This document shows positions 1 through 7,715 of a DNA stretch of 42,526 bases, piece by piece; within the stretch, counting starts at the first letter, position 1, and each line of letters starts with the position of its first letter. Below the pieces are notes generated by a model, which did not search any database, was not told the DNA's origin, and was given only the letters and a program-made list of their open reading frames with translations. Both the position numbers and the translations under genes were made by a program. The DNA is from Thioalkalivibrio denitrificans (GTDB taxonomy: Bacteria > Pseudomonadota > Gammaproteobacteria > Ectothiorhodospirales > Ectothiorhodospiraceae), in the NCBI RefSeq assembly GCF_002000365.1, contig NZ_MVBK01000014.1, positions 1 to 42,526 of the forward strand, in the 5' to 3' direction.

Positions 1-1468
1 CACCGCCCGAATCGGTGTCCGGCAGGGTGATCATGAATTCCTCTCCGCCGATGCGGGCGGTGATGTCGATGCCCCGGGTCTCTGCACGACAGATGGCGCC
101 CACGAAATTGAGAATGCGATCGCCTGCGGCATGACCATGGGTGTCGTTGATGCGCTTGAAATGGTCCAGATCCAGTTCCAGGAGTGACAGCGGCGCATCG
201 TGCCGTGCGGCGCGCTCCATCTCACGCGCCATGGCCTCCAGGAAGCCGTGGCGATTGAGCGTGCCGGTCACGGGATCGGTGAGCGCGCGCTCGCGAAGCT
301 CCACCTCCAGCAGCTTGCGCGAATGCACCTCGGCGCGCAGCGCGCGATTGAGCGAATAAAACTTCAACAGCACGATGGCGCTCAGCGCCATGACCAGTCC
401 GCTGATCAGCAGGGTGTAGAGGAGCCAGCGCCAGTCGGCAGGCTCCGCAGGGTGGAACATGAAGGCATCGATGTCCACCGGCCTCTGCATCAGGCCCGCG
501 GCCTCGAACTCCTGCGCGATCGTCGCCCAGCGGGCCGGGTTCATGTAGCCGATCTCGATGAGGTCGGGGATCAGCAATCGCCGGATGTTGTCCGCCTCGA
601 AACGCAGGAAATCCCGTCCGGATTCCGGCGAGTACTCTCGCTCGATTAAAGCAATGATCTCCTCCTGGTGATTGAAGGCATAAGTCCAGCCCCGCACCAG
701 CGCCTCGCGAAATGCGACGACGAGGTTGTTGTTCCGTTCGGCGTAGTCCTCCATGGTGAACAGCGTATCGCCATAGAAGTCGATGCCCGCCACTTTGGGA
801 TCGAAGACACGGTACGTCTCGCCGGCGCGGGCGAGAAAGAACGGCTCGGTGGTCAGGTAGGCGGTCATGCCCACCACCTCCCCGTCCACCACCTCCAGCG
901 GATCCCCGGTGTGCTCGATCATGTTGATGCGGTCGGAGTCCACGCCCTCCCGGTGCAGGTAGGCGAGCAGCTCCTCGGAGTAGGGCTCCACCATGATGGT
1001 CCTGCCCTCCAGATCCCGAGGCGACGTGATCTCCGGGTCGTCGCGCGCGATGAGGATGTAGGGGGAATGCTGAAAGATCGCGGCCACCGCCACCACCGGC
1101 AGGCCACGGCTGCGGGTGATCAGCAGCCCGGACGTCCCGACCCCGAACTCCGCCCGGCCATCCAGAACCTCCTGCGTCGGATTGACGTGGGGTCCGCCCT
1201 CCAGGAGCGTCACGTCCAGCCCGGCTTCACGGAAGTAGCCCTGTTCCACGGCCGCGTAGAAGCCCGCGAACTGGAACTGGTGGAACCACTTGAGTTGCAC
1301 GCGGACAGGGGTGAGGTACTCGTCGGCCTGTAGCGCCGAGGGAATCATCGGCGCCACCAGAATGGAGGCCAGTATGATTGCCAGGAGTCGCCGCAAGGTT
1401 GTGGTCCGCCTGTGCCCGATCCACCGCCCGAAGGCGGAACTGGCCAACAGGGTATCAACTTGAGGCAT
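1..1468 (-). CDS. Membrane diguanylate cyclase with NMT1/THI5-like periplasmic sensor domain (partial, 3' end beyond window)
   Basis: The reading frame is open from an ATG at 1468-1466 to the left edge (489 codons visible). An N-terminal hydrophobic segment (about residues 25-42, LLAIILASILVAP) is followed by a stretch starting VRVQLKWFHQFQFAGFYAA, typical of NMT1/THI5-like substrate-binding domains. A second hydrophobic segment lies near residues 345-365 (WLLYTLLISGLVMALSAIVL). A linker follows, then a GGDEF domain with LTDPVTGTLNRHGF, DLDHFKRINDTHGHAAGD and the signature GGEEF at about residue 474. The family makes cyclic di-GMP from two GTP, so the protein probably couples binding of a periplasmic ligand to c-di-GMP synthesis at the inner membrane. 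The ligand cannot be read from sequence. No strong ribosome site precedes the chosen ATG, and the TTG at 1399 is an alternative start. The gene is cut only by the window edge. Confidence 0.85.
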   Translation of the reverse strand, partial: MPQVDTLLASSAFGRWIGHRRTTTLRRLLAIILASILVAPMIPSALQADEYLTPVRVQLKWFHQFQFAGFYAAVEQGYFREAGLDVTLLEGGPHVNPTQEVLDGRAEFGVGTSGLLITRSRGLPVVAVAAIFQHSPYILIARDDPEITSPRDLEGRTIMVEPYSEELLAYLHREGVDSDRINMIEHTGDPLEVVDGEVVGMTAYLTTEPFFLARAGETYRVFDPKVAGIDFYGDTLFTMEDYAERNNNLVVAFREALVRGWTYAFNHQEEIIALIEREYSPESGRDFLRFEADNIRRLLIPDLIEIGYMNPARWATIAQEFEAAGLMQRPVDIDAFMFHPAEPADWRWLLYTLLISGLVMALSAIVLLKFYSLNRALRAEVHSRKLLEVELRERALTDPVTGTLNRHGFLEAMAREMERAARHDAPLSLLELDLDHFKRINDTHGHAAGDRILNFVGAICRAETRGIDITARIGGEEFMITLPDTDSGG

Positions 1469-1608
1469 CCGGGTCAGGCTGCACGGGGCGCACGGGATGC
1501 TTCATGCAACGATCGATGACGGGCTCCCGGGCCAGTGGACGGACAGGCGGGCGGGAATTATCCTCTTGTATAGGGCATAAGCCTGATCGATCCGGTCGTT
1601 CAGGCACC

Positions 1609-2472
1609 CTATCCCATGGACACGGTGACGGCGGTAGCCGCAACGATGTCGTCCACCGTCGCGCCCCGGCTCAGATCACACACGGGTCGGCGAAACCCCT
1701 GAAGGAACGGGCCAACGGCCTGGGCACCGCCCAGCTCCTGACAGAGTTTGTACGCGATGTTGCCCGCATCCAGAGACGGGAAGACCAGCACATTGGCGTC
1801 CCCCGCGCCGACGCCTTTCTTTTCGGCAATGCGCGGGTTGAGCGCCGCATCGGCCTGCACGGGGCCCGTGAAACCCGTGGCCTCGGCGGCCGCGCGCACC
1901 CGGTCCACGCTCTCGCCGGCGCCCGACGTGCCCGTGGAATACGACAACAGCGCCACGCGCGCCGACCCGAGCAGCGCTCTCGCCGACGCCTCGGAGGACT
2001 TGGCGATATCGGCCAGCTCGTCGGCGTCCGGCAACACGTTCAGCGCGCAGTCGGCGAAGACCATCTCGCGCCCGTCCGGGAATACCATGAGGAAGAACGA
2101 AGAGGGCGTGCGCACACCCTCCGAGAGGCCGATGGCGATGCCCGCGGCCTCGATGACCCGTTTCGTCGGGCTGTCGGCGCCCGCCACCATGGCATCCGCC
2201 TCGCCCGCCGCCACCATGGCGGCGCCCAGGTACAGGGGTTTGGCGAGCATGCGGCGCGCGATGCCTTCCTTCATGCCGCGCGCCTCGACGAGTACGGCCA
2301 CATGCGCATCCGAGGGCTCGGCCAGGGCAAGCGGTTCGCACAGGCCCTGCTCGCGCATGCGCTCGGCAGCCTCGGCGACCCGGGGCTCATCGATCTCCGG
2401 GAAGACGACGCGGGCACGGCCTTCGCGCATGCGTTCACGCGTCAGGGAGAAGGCATTCTCCAGAACCGGCAT
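1609..2472 (-). CDS. pta: Phosphate acetyltransferase (short form)
   Basis: Phosphate acetyl/butyryl transferase domain over the whole 287-aa protein. Visible family motifs are VVFPEIDEPRVAEAAERM near the N-terminus, SYSTGTSGAGESVDRVRAA in the middle, VQADAALNPRIAEKKG, and the C-terminal GPFLQGFRRPVCDLSRGATVDD. The enzyme interconverts acetyl-CoA plus phosphate and acetyl phosphate plus CoA in the cytoplasm. The frame extends upstream to 2574, but the ATG at 2472 has a GGAGG five bases upstream and gives a normal N-terminus. It lacks the N-terminal regulatory domains of the long E. coli type. Its start is only 33 bp from the divergent citrate synthase start, so the two genes share acetyl-CoA as substrate and probably regulatory DNA. 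A phosphate butyryltransferase is a less likely alternative. No acetate kinase gene lies next to it. Confidence 0.88.
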   Translation of the reverse strand: MPVLENAFSLTRERMREGRARVVFPEIDEPRVAEAAERMREQGLCEPLALAEPSDAHVAVLVEARGMKEGIARRMLAKPLYLGAAMVAAGEADAMVAGADSPTKRVIEAAGIAIGLSEGVRTPSSFFLMVFPDGREMVFADCALNVLPDADELADIAKSSEASARALLGSARVALLSYSTGTSGAGESVDRVRAAAEATGFTGPVQADAALNPRIAEKKGVGAGDANVLVFPSLDAGNIAYKLCQELGGAQAVGPFLQGFRRPVCDLSRGATVDDIVAATAVTVSMG

Positions 2473-2494
2473 GAAACCCTCCACCATTTCATAC

Positions 2495-2499
2495 AGGAG
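2495..2499 (+). promoter_or_regulatory. Ribosome binding site fixing the citrate synthase start
   Basis: AGGAG lies six bases before the ATG at 2506. The frame is open far upstream (to 1378), so this site and the family N-terminus decide the start. The site sits in the 33-bp gap between the divergent pta and gltA start codons. Confidence 0.75.
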
Positions 2500-2505
2500 C
2501 CAGTC

Positions 2506-3639
2506 ATGAGCGAAGACGTCAAGATCAACCGCGGACTCAAGGGCATCTACTTCGAGCGCTCCGGCGTCTCGCACATCGACGGCTCAAAGGGCGAACTGCT
2601 GTATCGCGGCTATTCCATTCACGACCTCGCCACGCAGTCCACCTTCGAGGAAGTGGCCTATCTGCTCATCCACGGCGAACTGCCCAACGAAACAGAACTG
2701 GCCGAATTTGACGCCCGCCTGAAGGGCGCCCGGCAACTGCCGCAGCAGGTCTACGATATCATCGCCGCCACAAAGGACGGCCACCCCATGGATGTGCTGC
2801 GTACCGCCGTTTCAGCCCTAGCGGCACTGGAGCCCGACAGCCGCCGGGTGAGTGACGAGGCGTTTATCGCCAACGGCATCCGCCTCACCAGCCAGGTGCC
2901 GATGATCGTCGCGGCCCATGAGCAGATCCGCAACGGCCGCGAGCCTGTCGCCCCCGACCCCGAGCTGGGGCACGCCGCCAACTGGCTGTGGATGCTCAAG
3001 GGCAAGAAACCCTCGGAGGACGCCGCGCGTCTCGCGGACGTCGACTTCATCCTGCACGCCGAGCACGGCTCCAACGCCTCGAGCTTCGCCGCACGTGTGA
3101 CCGTCGGCACCCAGGCCAACCTGCACGGCGCCATCGTCACCGCCATCTCGACGCTGGCAGGCCCCGCCCACGGCGGCGCCGCCGAGGACGTCATGAAGAT
3201 GGTACAGGAGATCGGAAGCCCCGAAAAAGCGGCCGACTATGTCAAGGCGAAGCGAAAGGCGCGCGAGCCCGTGATGGGTTTCGGCCACCGGGTCTACCGC
3301 GCCGAGGATCCGCGCGCGCGCCATCTGCGCGAGGGCGTGCGCACGCTCAGCGAGGAGATGGGCTCACCCGAGTGGTACGAGATCCTGCAGTCCGTGGTCG
3401 AGGCCATGAAACCCTACTCGCGCCACGGCCTGAACGTGAACGTGGACTTCTACTCAGGCGTTATCTACAAGCTGCACGGCATCCCCATGGACCTCTACGT
3501 CCCCATCTTCGCCATCGGCCGCGTCCCCGGCTGGGTGATCCAGTGCATCGAGCAGCTGCAGAGCAACATCCTCATCCGCCCCCTCACGCTCTACAACGGA
3601 CCGGGCAAGCGCGACTACGTCCCGATCTCGGATCGCTAA
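2506..3639 (+). CDS. gltA: Citrate synthase (short, dimeric-type)
   Basis: 377 aa, the length of the short citrate synthase type and shorter than the 427-aa E. coli GltA. It starts MSEDVKINRGLKGIYFE. The N-terminal domain has LLYRGYSIHDLA. Catalytic signatures are DFILHAEHGSNASSF (about residues 180-195, active-site His), GPAHGGAAEDVM and GFGHRVYRAEDPRA, where the GHRVY box carries another catalytic His. The arginine-containing C-terminus is PLTLYNGP. It condenses acetyl-CoA and oxaloacetate to citrate at the entry of the TCA cycle. A methylcitrate synthase cannot be excluded by eye, but no prpB or prpD neighbour supports that reading. The gene is divergent from pta. An 18-bp inverted repeat about 180 bp downstream may end transcription. 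Confidence 0.9.
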   Translation: MSEDVKINRGLKGIYFERSGVSHIDGSKGELLYRGYSIHDLATQSTFEEVAYLLIHGELPNETELAEFDARLKGARQLPQQVYDIIAATKDGHPMDVLRTAVSALAALEPDSRRVSDEAFIANGIRLTSQVPMIVAAHEQIRNGREPVAPDPELGHAANWLWMLKGKKPSEDAARLADVDFILHAEHGSNASSFAARVTVGTQANLHGAIVTAISTLAGPAHGGAAEDVMKMVQEIGSPEKAADYVKAKRKAREPVMGFGHRVYRAEDPRARHLREGVRTLSEEMGSPEWYEILQSVVEAMKPYSRHGLNVNVDFYSGVIYKLHGIPMDLYVPIFAIGRVPGWVIQCIEQLQSNILIRPLTLYNGPGKRDYVPISDR

Positions 3640-3818
3640 CCCACTTGGCACAGGTCAGCCGGGCGTCGAACCCGGGCAGGGCGGAACCCGGGAGTATGCC
3701 GTATCGACGTTGCCCCGCCGGTTGCCGGTGAGGGTCACGAACCGGCCCGGGTTGCCGAAACTTCCCGACAGGTAGTCGCCTTCCGGGTTGGCAAGGCGGT
3801 GAAGAGAACTTCAGCCAA

Positions 3819-3873
3819 AAAGGGGACGGAGGGATTAACTCTTGACCACGGAATAAATCCCTCCGTCCCCTTT
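3819..3873. repeat. Inverted repeat with GGGGACGGAGGGATT arms (REP-like hairpin)
   Basis: Arms 3819-3836 (AAAGGGGACGGAGGGATT) and 3856-3873 are perfect 18-bp reverse complements with a 19-bp loop. The same GGGGACGGAGGA core recurs at about 3895 and 4059. Motifs of this kind are familiar as REP sequences near RAYT transposases in gammaproteobacteria, but no RAYT gene is in the window. It could also act as a terminator for gltA, although there is no U-run. Confidence 0.75.
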
Positions 3874-3883
3874 CTTGCTCGTG

Positions 3884-4211
3884 GGAACAGAAATGGGGAC
3901 GGAGGAATTTTTCCTGGGACGCAAATGACTGTGGTCTCCCGGCCTGTCTCGCGCCACCTCTGGGAGGAGAGGCGTCGCTGTAGGTCCGCCTTCAGGCCGA
4001 CAGCCGCGGCCTGGTCAGGCATCGCTCGTCGGGCTGAAGCCTGGCCTGGAACAGAAATGGGGACGGAGGATTTTTTTGCCGGGACGCATATGACTGTGGT
4101 CTCCCGGCCTGTCTCGCGCCGCCTCCGGGAGGAGAGGCGTCGCTGTAGGTCGGCCTTCAGGCCGACAGCCGCGGCCTGTCAGGCATCGCTCGTCGGGCTG
4201 AAGCCTGGCCT
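3884..4211. repeat. Two tandem copies of a 164-bp repeat containing REP hairpins
   Basis: Unit 1 starts at 3884 and unit 2 at 4048. Both begin GGAACAGAAATGGGGACGGA, pass through GACTGTGGTCTCCCGGCCTG, and contain a GTAGGTCsGCCTTCAGGCCGAC half-hairpin plus GTCGGGCTGAAGCCTGGCCT. They differ by small substitutions and single-base indels. Open frames here show no protein-like features. This fills most of the 654-bp gap between gltA and the dsrC-like gene. Confidence 0.85.
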
Positions 4212-4293
4212 GCAGGCAAGCGAGACAGGTCGGGAGGCCGCAATCATCGCGCCGGGACGGCGGCCCCCCTGATGAACTGTGCGGGTCGACCCC

Positions 4294-4650
4294 CTACATG
4301 TACGCCTTCGCCTCCTCGCCCGGGTCGGGCAGCCCCGCGATGCGCCAAACGCGAAAGCAGCTGCCAAAGAGTTGATGGATCGCCTCTCGGGAAAGGCCCG
4401 TGTCCCGGCAGACCCGGTGCATGCTCGGGATGCCGCCCAGGGCATGGAACCTGGCGCGGAGATATCGGATGACCCGCCAGTGGGGTTCCGTAAGCGCACC
4501 GAGGCCCGCCTCCCAGGCCAGTCTCTCGGCCAGTTCCTCAGTCCAGAGCGCGGGGTCTCTCAGAAAGCCGCTCTCGTCGAAGAGTGCCTCCAGGGCCTCC
4601 GGCGCCTCGGCGCGGAGGCGGTCGGTTGTGTGCAGTGCGGTTGTTGCCAT
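4294..4650 (-). CDS. DsrC/TusE-family protein lacking the C-terminal cysteines (RspA-like)
   Basis: 118 aa with the DsrC/TusE fold signatures DESGFLRDPALWTEELAERL, LTEPHWRVIRYLRARF, a helix-turn-helix-like LSREAIHQLFG, and the C-terminal RIAGLPDPGE. In DsrC two cysteines ten residues apart near the C-terminus carry sulfur, and TusE keeps the last one. Here those positions read W and E and the chain ends AKAYM, so neither sulfur-carrying cysteine is present. The only cysteines are in HRVCRD and GSCF. Cysteine-free members have been named RspA, for regulatory sulfur-related protein. It is therefore probably not a persulfide carrier. The gene is divergent from the CysB-type gene with 126 bp between starts, which suggests coupling to sulfur regulation. 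The ATG at 4650 has an AGGTGG upstream. Confidence 0.75.
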   Translation of the reverse strand: MATTALHTTDRLRAEAPEALEALFDESGFLRDPALWTEELAERLAWEAGLGALTEPHWRVIRYLRARFHALGGIPSMHRVCRDTGLSREAIHQLFGSCFRVWRIAGLPDPGEEAKAYM

Positions 4651-4776
4651 GGTGCCACCTCGGTCGTGCGCGGCTTAGGCGCGCAGGGTGATTTGGGGTA
4701 AGACCTGAGGTGAGTATTTCCCCTTTCGCATATCAAGTGAAATAATAGTTTATGTGTGTCTATCACTGGCTATGAT

Positions 4777-5724
4777 ATGGAACTACGGCAACTGCGCTCC
4801 CTGATCGCACTGGTGGACGGGGGATTGAGCGTCACCCGCGCCGCTCAGGCGCTGCACCTTGTGCAACCCGCCGTGTCTCAACACCTGCGCCATTTGGAGG
4901 AGGAAGTGGGCACGCCACTCTTCCTGCGCCAGGGCAAGCGGCTGGTGGGTCTGACCGGGGCGGGCGAAGAGGTGGTGCGCCACGCACGCAACGTGCTGGC
5001 AGCGACTGCCAGTATCCAGGCCATCGGTCAGGATCACGTGGAGGAGTCCAGCGGCGTGCTGCGCATCGGGACCACGCACACCCAGGCCCGCTATGTGCTG
5101 CCGCCCGTGTTGAGAGTCTTCACTGCCACCTACCCCGACGTGGAAGTGCAGATCCACCAGGCCACGCCCGCGCAGCTCGTGGAGATGGCGCTCGCCGACC
5201 GCATCGATCTGGCCATCTGCACCGAAGCCATCGGCGACAACCCTGACCTCGCCGCCTTCCCCGCCTATCGCTGGAACCGCTGCCTGATCGCCCCCCACGA
5301 CCACCCGGTGCTTGCGCGCAAGCCGGTCTCGCTGGAGGCCCTGTGCGAATACCCGCTCATCACTTACGTATTCGGGTTCACGGGCCGGCGCACCTTCAGC
5401 ACCAGCTTCGCCAAGGTGGGCCTGCAGCCGAAGGTGGTGCTGAGCGCCGCAGACACGGACGTGATCAAGACCTACGTGCGCGAAGGCATGGGCATCGGCA
5501 TCATCGCCGACCTCGCCTTCCAGCCCGACCAGGATGCGGATCTGGGCAGGCGGGACCTGCGCCACCTGTTTCCCTGGGAGGTCACCCGCATCGCGTGGCC
5601 GAAGCAGAAGTACGTGCGCCGATTTCAGCAGCGCTTCGTGGATCTCTTCCAGCAGGAGGTGGACCGAATCGGCAAGACGCACGGTTTATGGCGCGTGTCG
5701 CAGACCCCGGGGACGCAGGGGTGA
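4777..5724 (+). CDS. cysB: CysB-type LysR-family transcriptional regulator
   Basis: 315 aa from the ATG at 4777, close to E. coli CysB (324). The N-terminal winged HTH starts MELRQLRSLIALVDGGLSV and includes QPAVSQHLRHLEEEVG. The effector domain has motifs specific to CysB/Cbl: RIGTTHTQARYVLPPVL, AYRWNRCLIAP, YVFGFTGRRTFSTSF and ADTDVIKTYVREGMGIGI. CysB activates sulfate uptake and reduction genes with N-acetylserine as inducer, and thiosulfate or sulfide as anti-inducer. A GTG at 4756 would add seven residues but does not improve the family start. It faces away from the RspA-like gene at 4294-4650. The shared 126-bp spacer is A+T-rich near the cysB start and is a likely site of autoregulation. 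Confidence 0.9.
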   Translation: MELRQLRSLIALVDGGLSVTRAAQALHLVQPAVSQHLRHLEEEVGTPLFLRQGKRLVGLTGAGEEVVRHARNVLAATASIQAIGQDHVEESSGVLRIGTTHTQARYVLPPVLRVFTATYPDVEVQIHQATPAQLVEMALADRIDLAICTEAIGDNPDLAAFPAYRWNRCLIAPHDHPVLARKPVSLEALCEYPLITYVFGFTGRRTFSTSFAKVGLQPKVVLSAADTDVIKTYVREGMGIGIIADLAFQPDQDADLGRRDLRHLFPWEVTRIAWPKQKYVRRFQQRFVDLFQQEVDRIGKTHGLWRVSQTPGTQG

Positions 5725-6070
5725 TGGCGGGGCGCGTTACCGGCGGAAGCCGCCGTCCGCACAGGTGCACTGTCCGGGCTGACCGGGAGCGGGCAAGCAA
5801 ATACCGTGGCCTGCCCCTTGTCATTCCCGCTTGCCGCAGACCTTCCCGCAGCAGGCAGGGGCAGGAAACCATGGCCGTTCTCCGGTTATGCTGTCCCTGC
5901 TGAGACAAGCGGGATAGGCCCCGATCCGCCGCGGGGAGAGAGCGCAGGGCCCGCCAGGCACGGGACAACCCGCCGGTTGCAATCAGTGCCTGAGACAGCC
6001 CACCGCCGGCGCCAGGGCTACGTCGGCGGCATGAGCTTCAATGGCGGCACAACAACGAGGAGACTTTGAA
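5725..6070. other. Gene-poor spacer between cysB and the lipoprotein gene
   Basis: No convincing gene. The start (5737-5762, TTACCGGCGGAAGCCGCCGT) matches sequence at 6854-6874, so repeat material is present. A ribosome site, AGGAGA at 6058-6063, serves the next gene. I see no clear terminator or promoter. Confidence 0.5.
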
Positions 6071-6544
6071 ATGACGTCCAGGCGAACACCAACCCCATTT
6101 CACATATTCGCACTCGTCGCCTTGGCGGCCCTGCTCACGGCCGCCTGCGGCGGCAACGGCAATGCCGAGTCGACAGCCGCCGAGGGCGGCATTCCCACCG
6201 CCGCCGATCGCGGCCTCGAGCTGCCCGACGGCCTGGCCTCGGTGCTGCCGGTCCCGGAGGGGCTCAATCCGGGCTCTGTCCAGCATTACGATCCCGAGAT
6301 CACCTTCACCGTCCGCCTGAGCGACACCCTCCGGGAGGTCCATGAAGACTTCACCCAGGGCATCACCGAACACGGCTGGGAGGTGATGCATGCCGACCCG
6401 CTGCCCGAGGCCGACGAGGGCGAGGTGGGCGTCGGCTACCGGCTGGAGGGGCACGGCGTCCAGGTCAGCATCTCGTTCACCGTGTTCGGAGGCACCGACT
6501 CCAGCTTCAACGGACGGGGGTCCTACATCATCACACCGCAGTGA
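6071..6544 (+). CDS. Putative outer- or inner-membrane lipoprotein of unknown function
   Basis: 157 aa from the ATG at 6071, which has AGGAGA seven bases upstream. Residues 1-27 form a lipoprotein signal peptide: basic TSRR, a hydrophobic core (IFALVALAALL), then the lipobox LTAAC. A short low-complexity linker, GGNGNAESTAAEGG, follows. The mature part has ELPDGLASVLPVPEGLNPGS and a C-terminal half predicted by eye as alternating strands (DPEITFTVRLSD, VGYRLEGHGVQVSISFTVFGG). I do not recognise the family. A strong hairpin 20 bp downstream suggests it is transcribed alone. Confidence 0.75.
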   Translation: MTSRRTPTPFHIFALVALAALLTAACGGNGNAESTAAEGGIPTAADRGLELPDGLASVLPVPEGLNPGSVQHYDPEITFTVRLSDTLREVHEDFTQGITEHGWEVMHADPLPEADEGEVGVGYRLEGHGVQVSISFTVFGGTDSSFNGRGSYIITPQ

Positions 6545-6564
6545 TCCGGGCATATCCGGCTAAT

Positions 6565-6611
6565 CCCGGCGACAGACCATGCCTTGGGAGAAACCGTGGT
6601 CTGTCGCCGGG
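6565..6611 (+). terminator. Strong stem-loop after the lipoprotein gene
   Basis: CCCGGCGACAGACCA (6565-6579) pairs perfectly with TGGTCTGTCGCCGGG (6597-6611) around a 17-nt loop. There is no U-run, so termination is inferred from position and stem strength. Confidence 0.6.
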
Positions 6612-6642
6612 TGTTCGGTGAAAGGGGCGGATTCTTCCTGAG

Positions 6643-6690
6643 CAACCGTCGCAAGGCCGTCTCGAGGATCACAAGCAGGTGGCAGCTTGA
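6643..6690 (+). pseudogene. 3' remnant of a hicB-like antitoxin gene
   Basis: The frame ending at TGA 6688-6690 reads LEDHKQVAA, almost the C-terminus of the intact HicB at 9718-10155 (IEDQKQVAA). The homology continues past the stop (GTGCAAGTGGGCGCG versus GTGCAAAGTGGAGCG). The rest of the gene is missing, so this is a scar of an earlier copy at the island edge. Confidence 0.6.
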
Positions 6691-6727
6691 GTGCAAGTGG
6701 GCGCGTGGCGGATCTCGGGACACTGAA

Positions 6728-6843
6728 CCTCGTGGGCGTTAGAACGCCATTTTCGCCCCGGGAGATGGGCCTCTAAGCGGAAACCGCAGCCCGAAAACTG
6801 GGCGTTCGCCCAAGATATCAGTATGTTGCCGTGGTCCGACCCC
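6728..6843. repeat. 116-bp intergenic repeat, copy A
   Basis: Same length and order as the copy at 8297-8412. It starts CCTCGTGGGCGTTAGA and continues through ATGGGCCTCTAAGCGG, GCAGCCCGAAAAC and GGCGTTCGCCC, ending ATGTTGCCGTGGTCCGACC. It contains small palindromes: GGCGTTAGAACGCC (perfect), GCGGAAACCGC and GGGCGTTCGCCC. The pair brackets the rhodanese-hicAB segment in direct orientation. It lacks the paired RYYYAAC/GTTRRRY ends of an integron attC. Confidence 0.75.
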
Positions 6844-6886
6844 GGGCCTCCCTCTTACCGGCGGAAGCCGCTGTCCGGGCTGGACT

Positions 6887-6946
6887 GTAGGTCGGGCTTC
6901 AGCCCGACTGACAGCGTTTGCGCTGTCGGCCTGAAGGCCGACCTAC
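6887..6946. repeat. Pair of REP hairpins in opposite orientation
   Basis: GTAGGTCGGGCTTCAGCCCGAC (6887-6908, two 8-base arms) faces GTCGGCCTGAAGGCCGACCTAC (6925-6946). The same composite is at 31056-31124, and half units lie in the tandem repeat at 3884-4211. This resembles the BIME arrangement of REP elements. Confidence 0.85.
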
Positions 6947-7023
6947 GGCGCGCTTCTTCCCGGGTATGGCGGAGCGAATCGGGCCGCCGCCCCCATCCTG
7001 CGGGAGCTTCACGGACGGGCCGC

Positions 7024-7356
7024 TTAGCCCCTGGCAACCACCTCACCGCCGGCCGCCTTCCAGCCTTCGATGCCGCCCTCGATGAAGCGGGCCTTGAGGC
7101 CCCGTGCCTGCAGCGCATCCAGCACGCTGTTCGAAACAGAGCCGCCGCGCACGCAATACAGGACGATATCGCGATCGCGGGGCAACTGGTCGGCCCACTC
7201 GGCGAGCTTCTCCGGATCCTTCCAGGCCGCGCCCGCGAGCTGTTCCGTCGAGGCGTCGCGGTCAGCCACGCGGCGCACATCCAGGATGTACTTGTCGGCG
7301 AGTTCGGCTTTCAGTGTTTCGGGGTTGATGGTCCGGTCCATGATCAGGTTACCCAT
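7024..7356 (-). CDS. Single-domain rhodanese-like sulfurtransferase
   Basis: 110 aa with one rhodanese domain: INPETLKAELADKYILDVR near the start, DRDIVLYCVRGGSVSNSV with the active-site loop CVRGGSV (Cys at about residue 68), and RFIEGGIEGWKAAGGEVV at the end. The family moves sulfane sulfur to thiols or cyanide through a cysteine persulfide. It is probably cytoplasmic, because no signal peptide is visible. The start could be 7356 or the internal ATG at 7341 (MDRTINPE), and neither has a strong ribosome site. It lies alone between the 116-bp repeat and hicAB. A sulfur-trafficking role fits the nearby cysB and DsrC-like genes but is inference. Confidence 0.85.
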   Translation of the reverse strand: MGNLIMDRTINPETLKAELADKYILDVRRVADRDASTEQLAGAAWKDPEKLAEWADQLPRDRDIVLYCVRGGSVSNSVLDALQARGLKARFIEGGIEGWKAAGGEVVARG

Positions 7357-7715
7357 TTGGTGAAGGCCGCCGCGGCGGCGATTTAGGATTGGCTTTGCGT
7401 GAAGACGCCCCTGGAAGCAGCGGGTGCCGAAATGATAGCCGGGGAATCCCGGGGGCAGGAAATGCCGGCAGCCGTGTCCGAGCGAGTCAGCGAACCGACG
7501 TGCGGCATCTTACGGTAGAGGGAATCGCCGGGTAGGCACCTGGCCGACCCGGCGGACATCCTGGCAGTCGATGAGGCGCCAGCACGAAGCGAACGCCCTA
7601 TGAGCAGGCACCGCAAGGCCGTAATTGTCTTCCAGCCGAGAACGGAACCGCTTGCCCGAATATCGCTATGTTGCCGCGATCCGACCTGCAGCTGTTGAGT
7701 GAACACTACACACGG
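7357..7715. other. Gene-free spacer with a diverged copy of the repeat end
   Basis: No supported gene. At 7668-7688 the sequence ATGTTGCCGCGATCCGACCT is a diverged copy of the right end of the 116-bp repeat, preceded by CGAACGCCCTATGAGCAGGC. Otherwise I see only G+C-rich sequence without coding character. Confidence 0.5.

Noticed and set aside
3799..4272. 157-codon open frame in the tandem repeat
   Set aside because: It is produced by the repeated 164-bp units. The translation is itself repetitive, with no family features.
5806..6069. Small coding gene between cysB and the lipoprotein
   Set aside because: The open frame lacks a ribosome site and has random-looking composition overlapping repeat-like sequence.
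6728..6843. Integron attC site
   Set aside because: GCGTTAGA resembles a core site, but the inverse RYYYAAC partner and the imperfect long stem of attC are missing, and no integrase gene is present.
7383..7706. 107-codon open frame before hicB
   Set aside because: No start signal, no motif, and it crosses a diverged repeat end.
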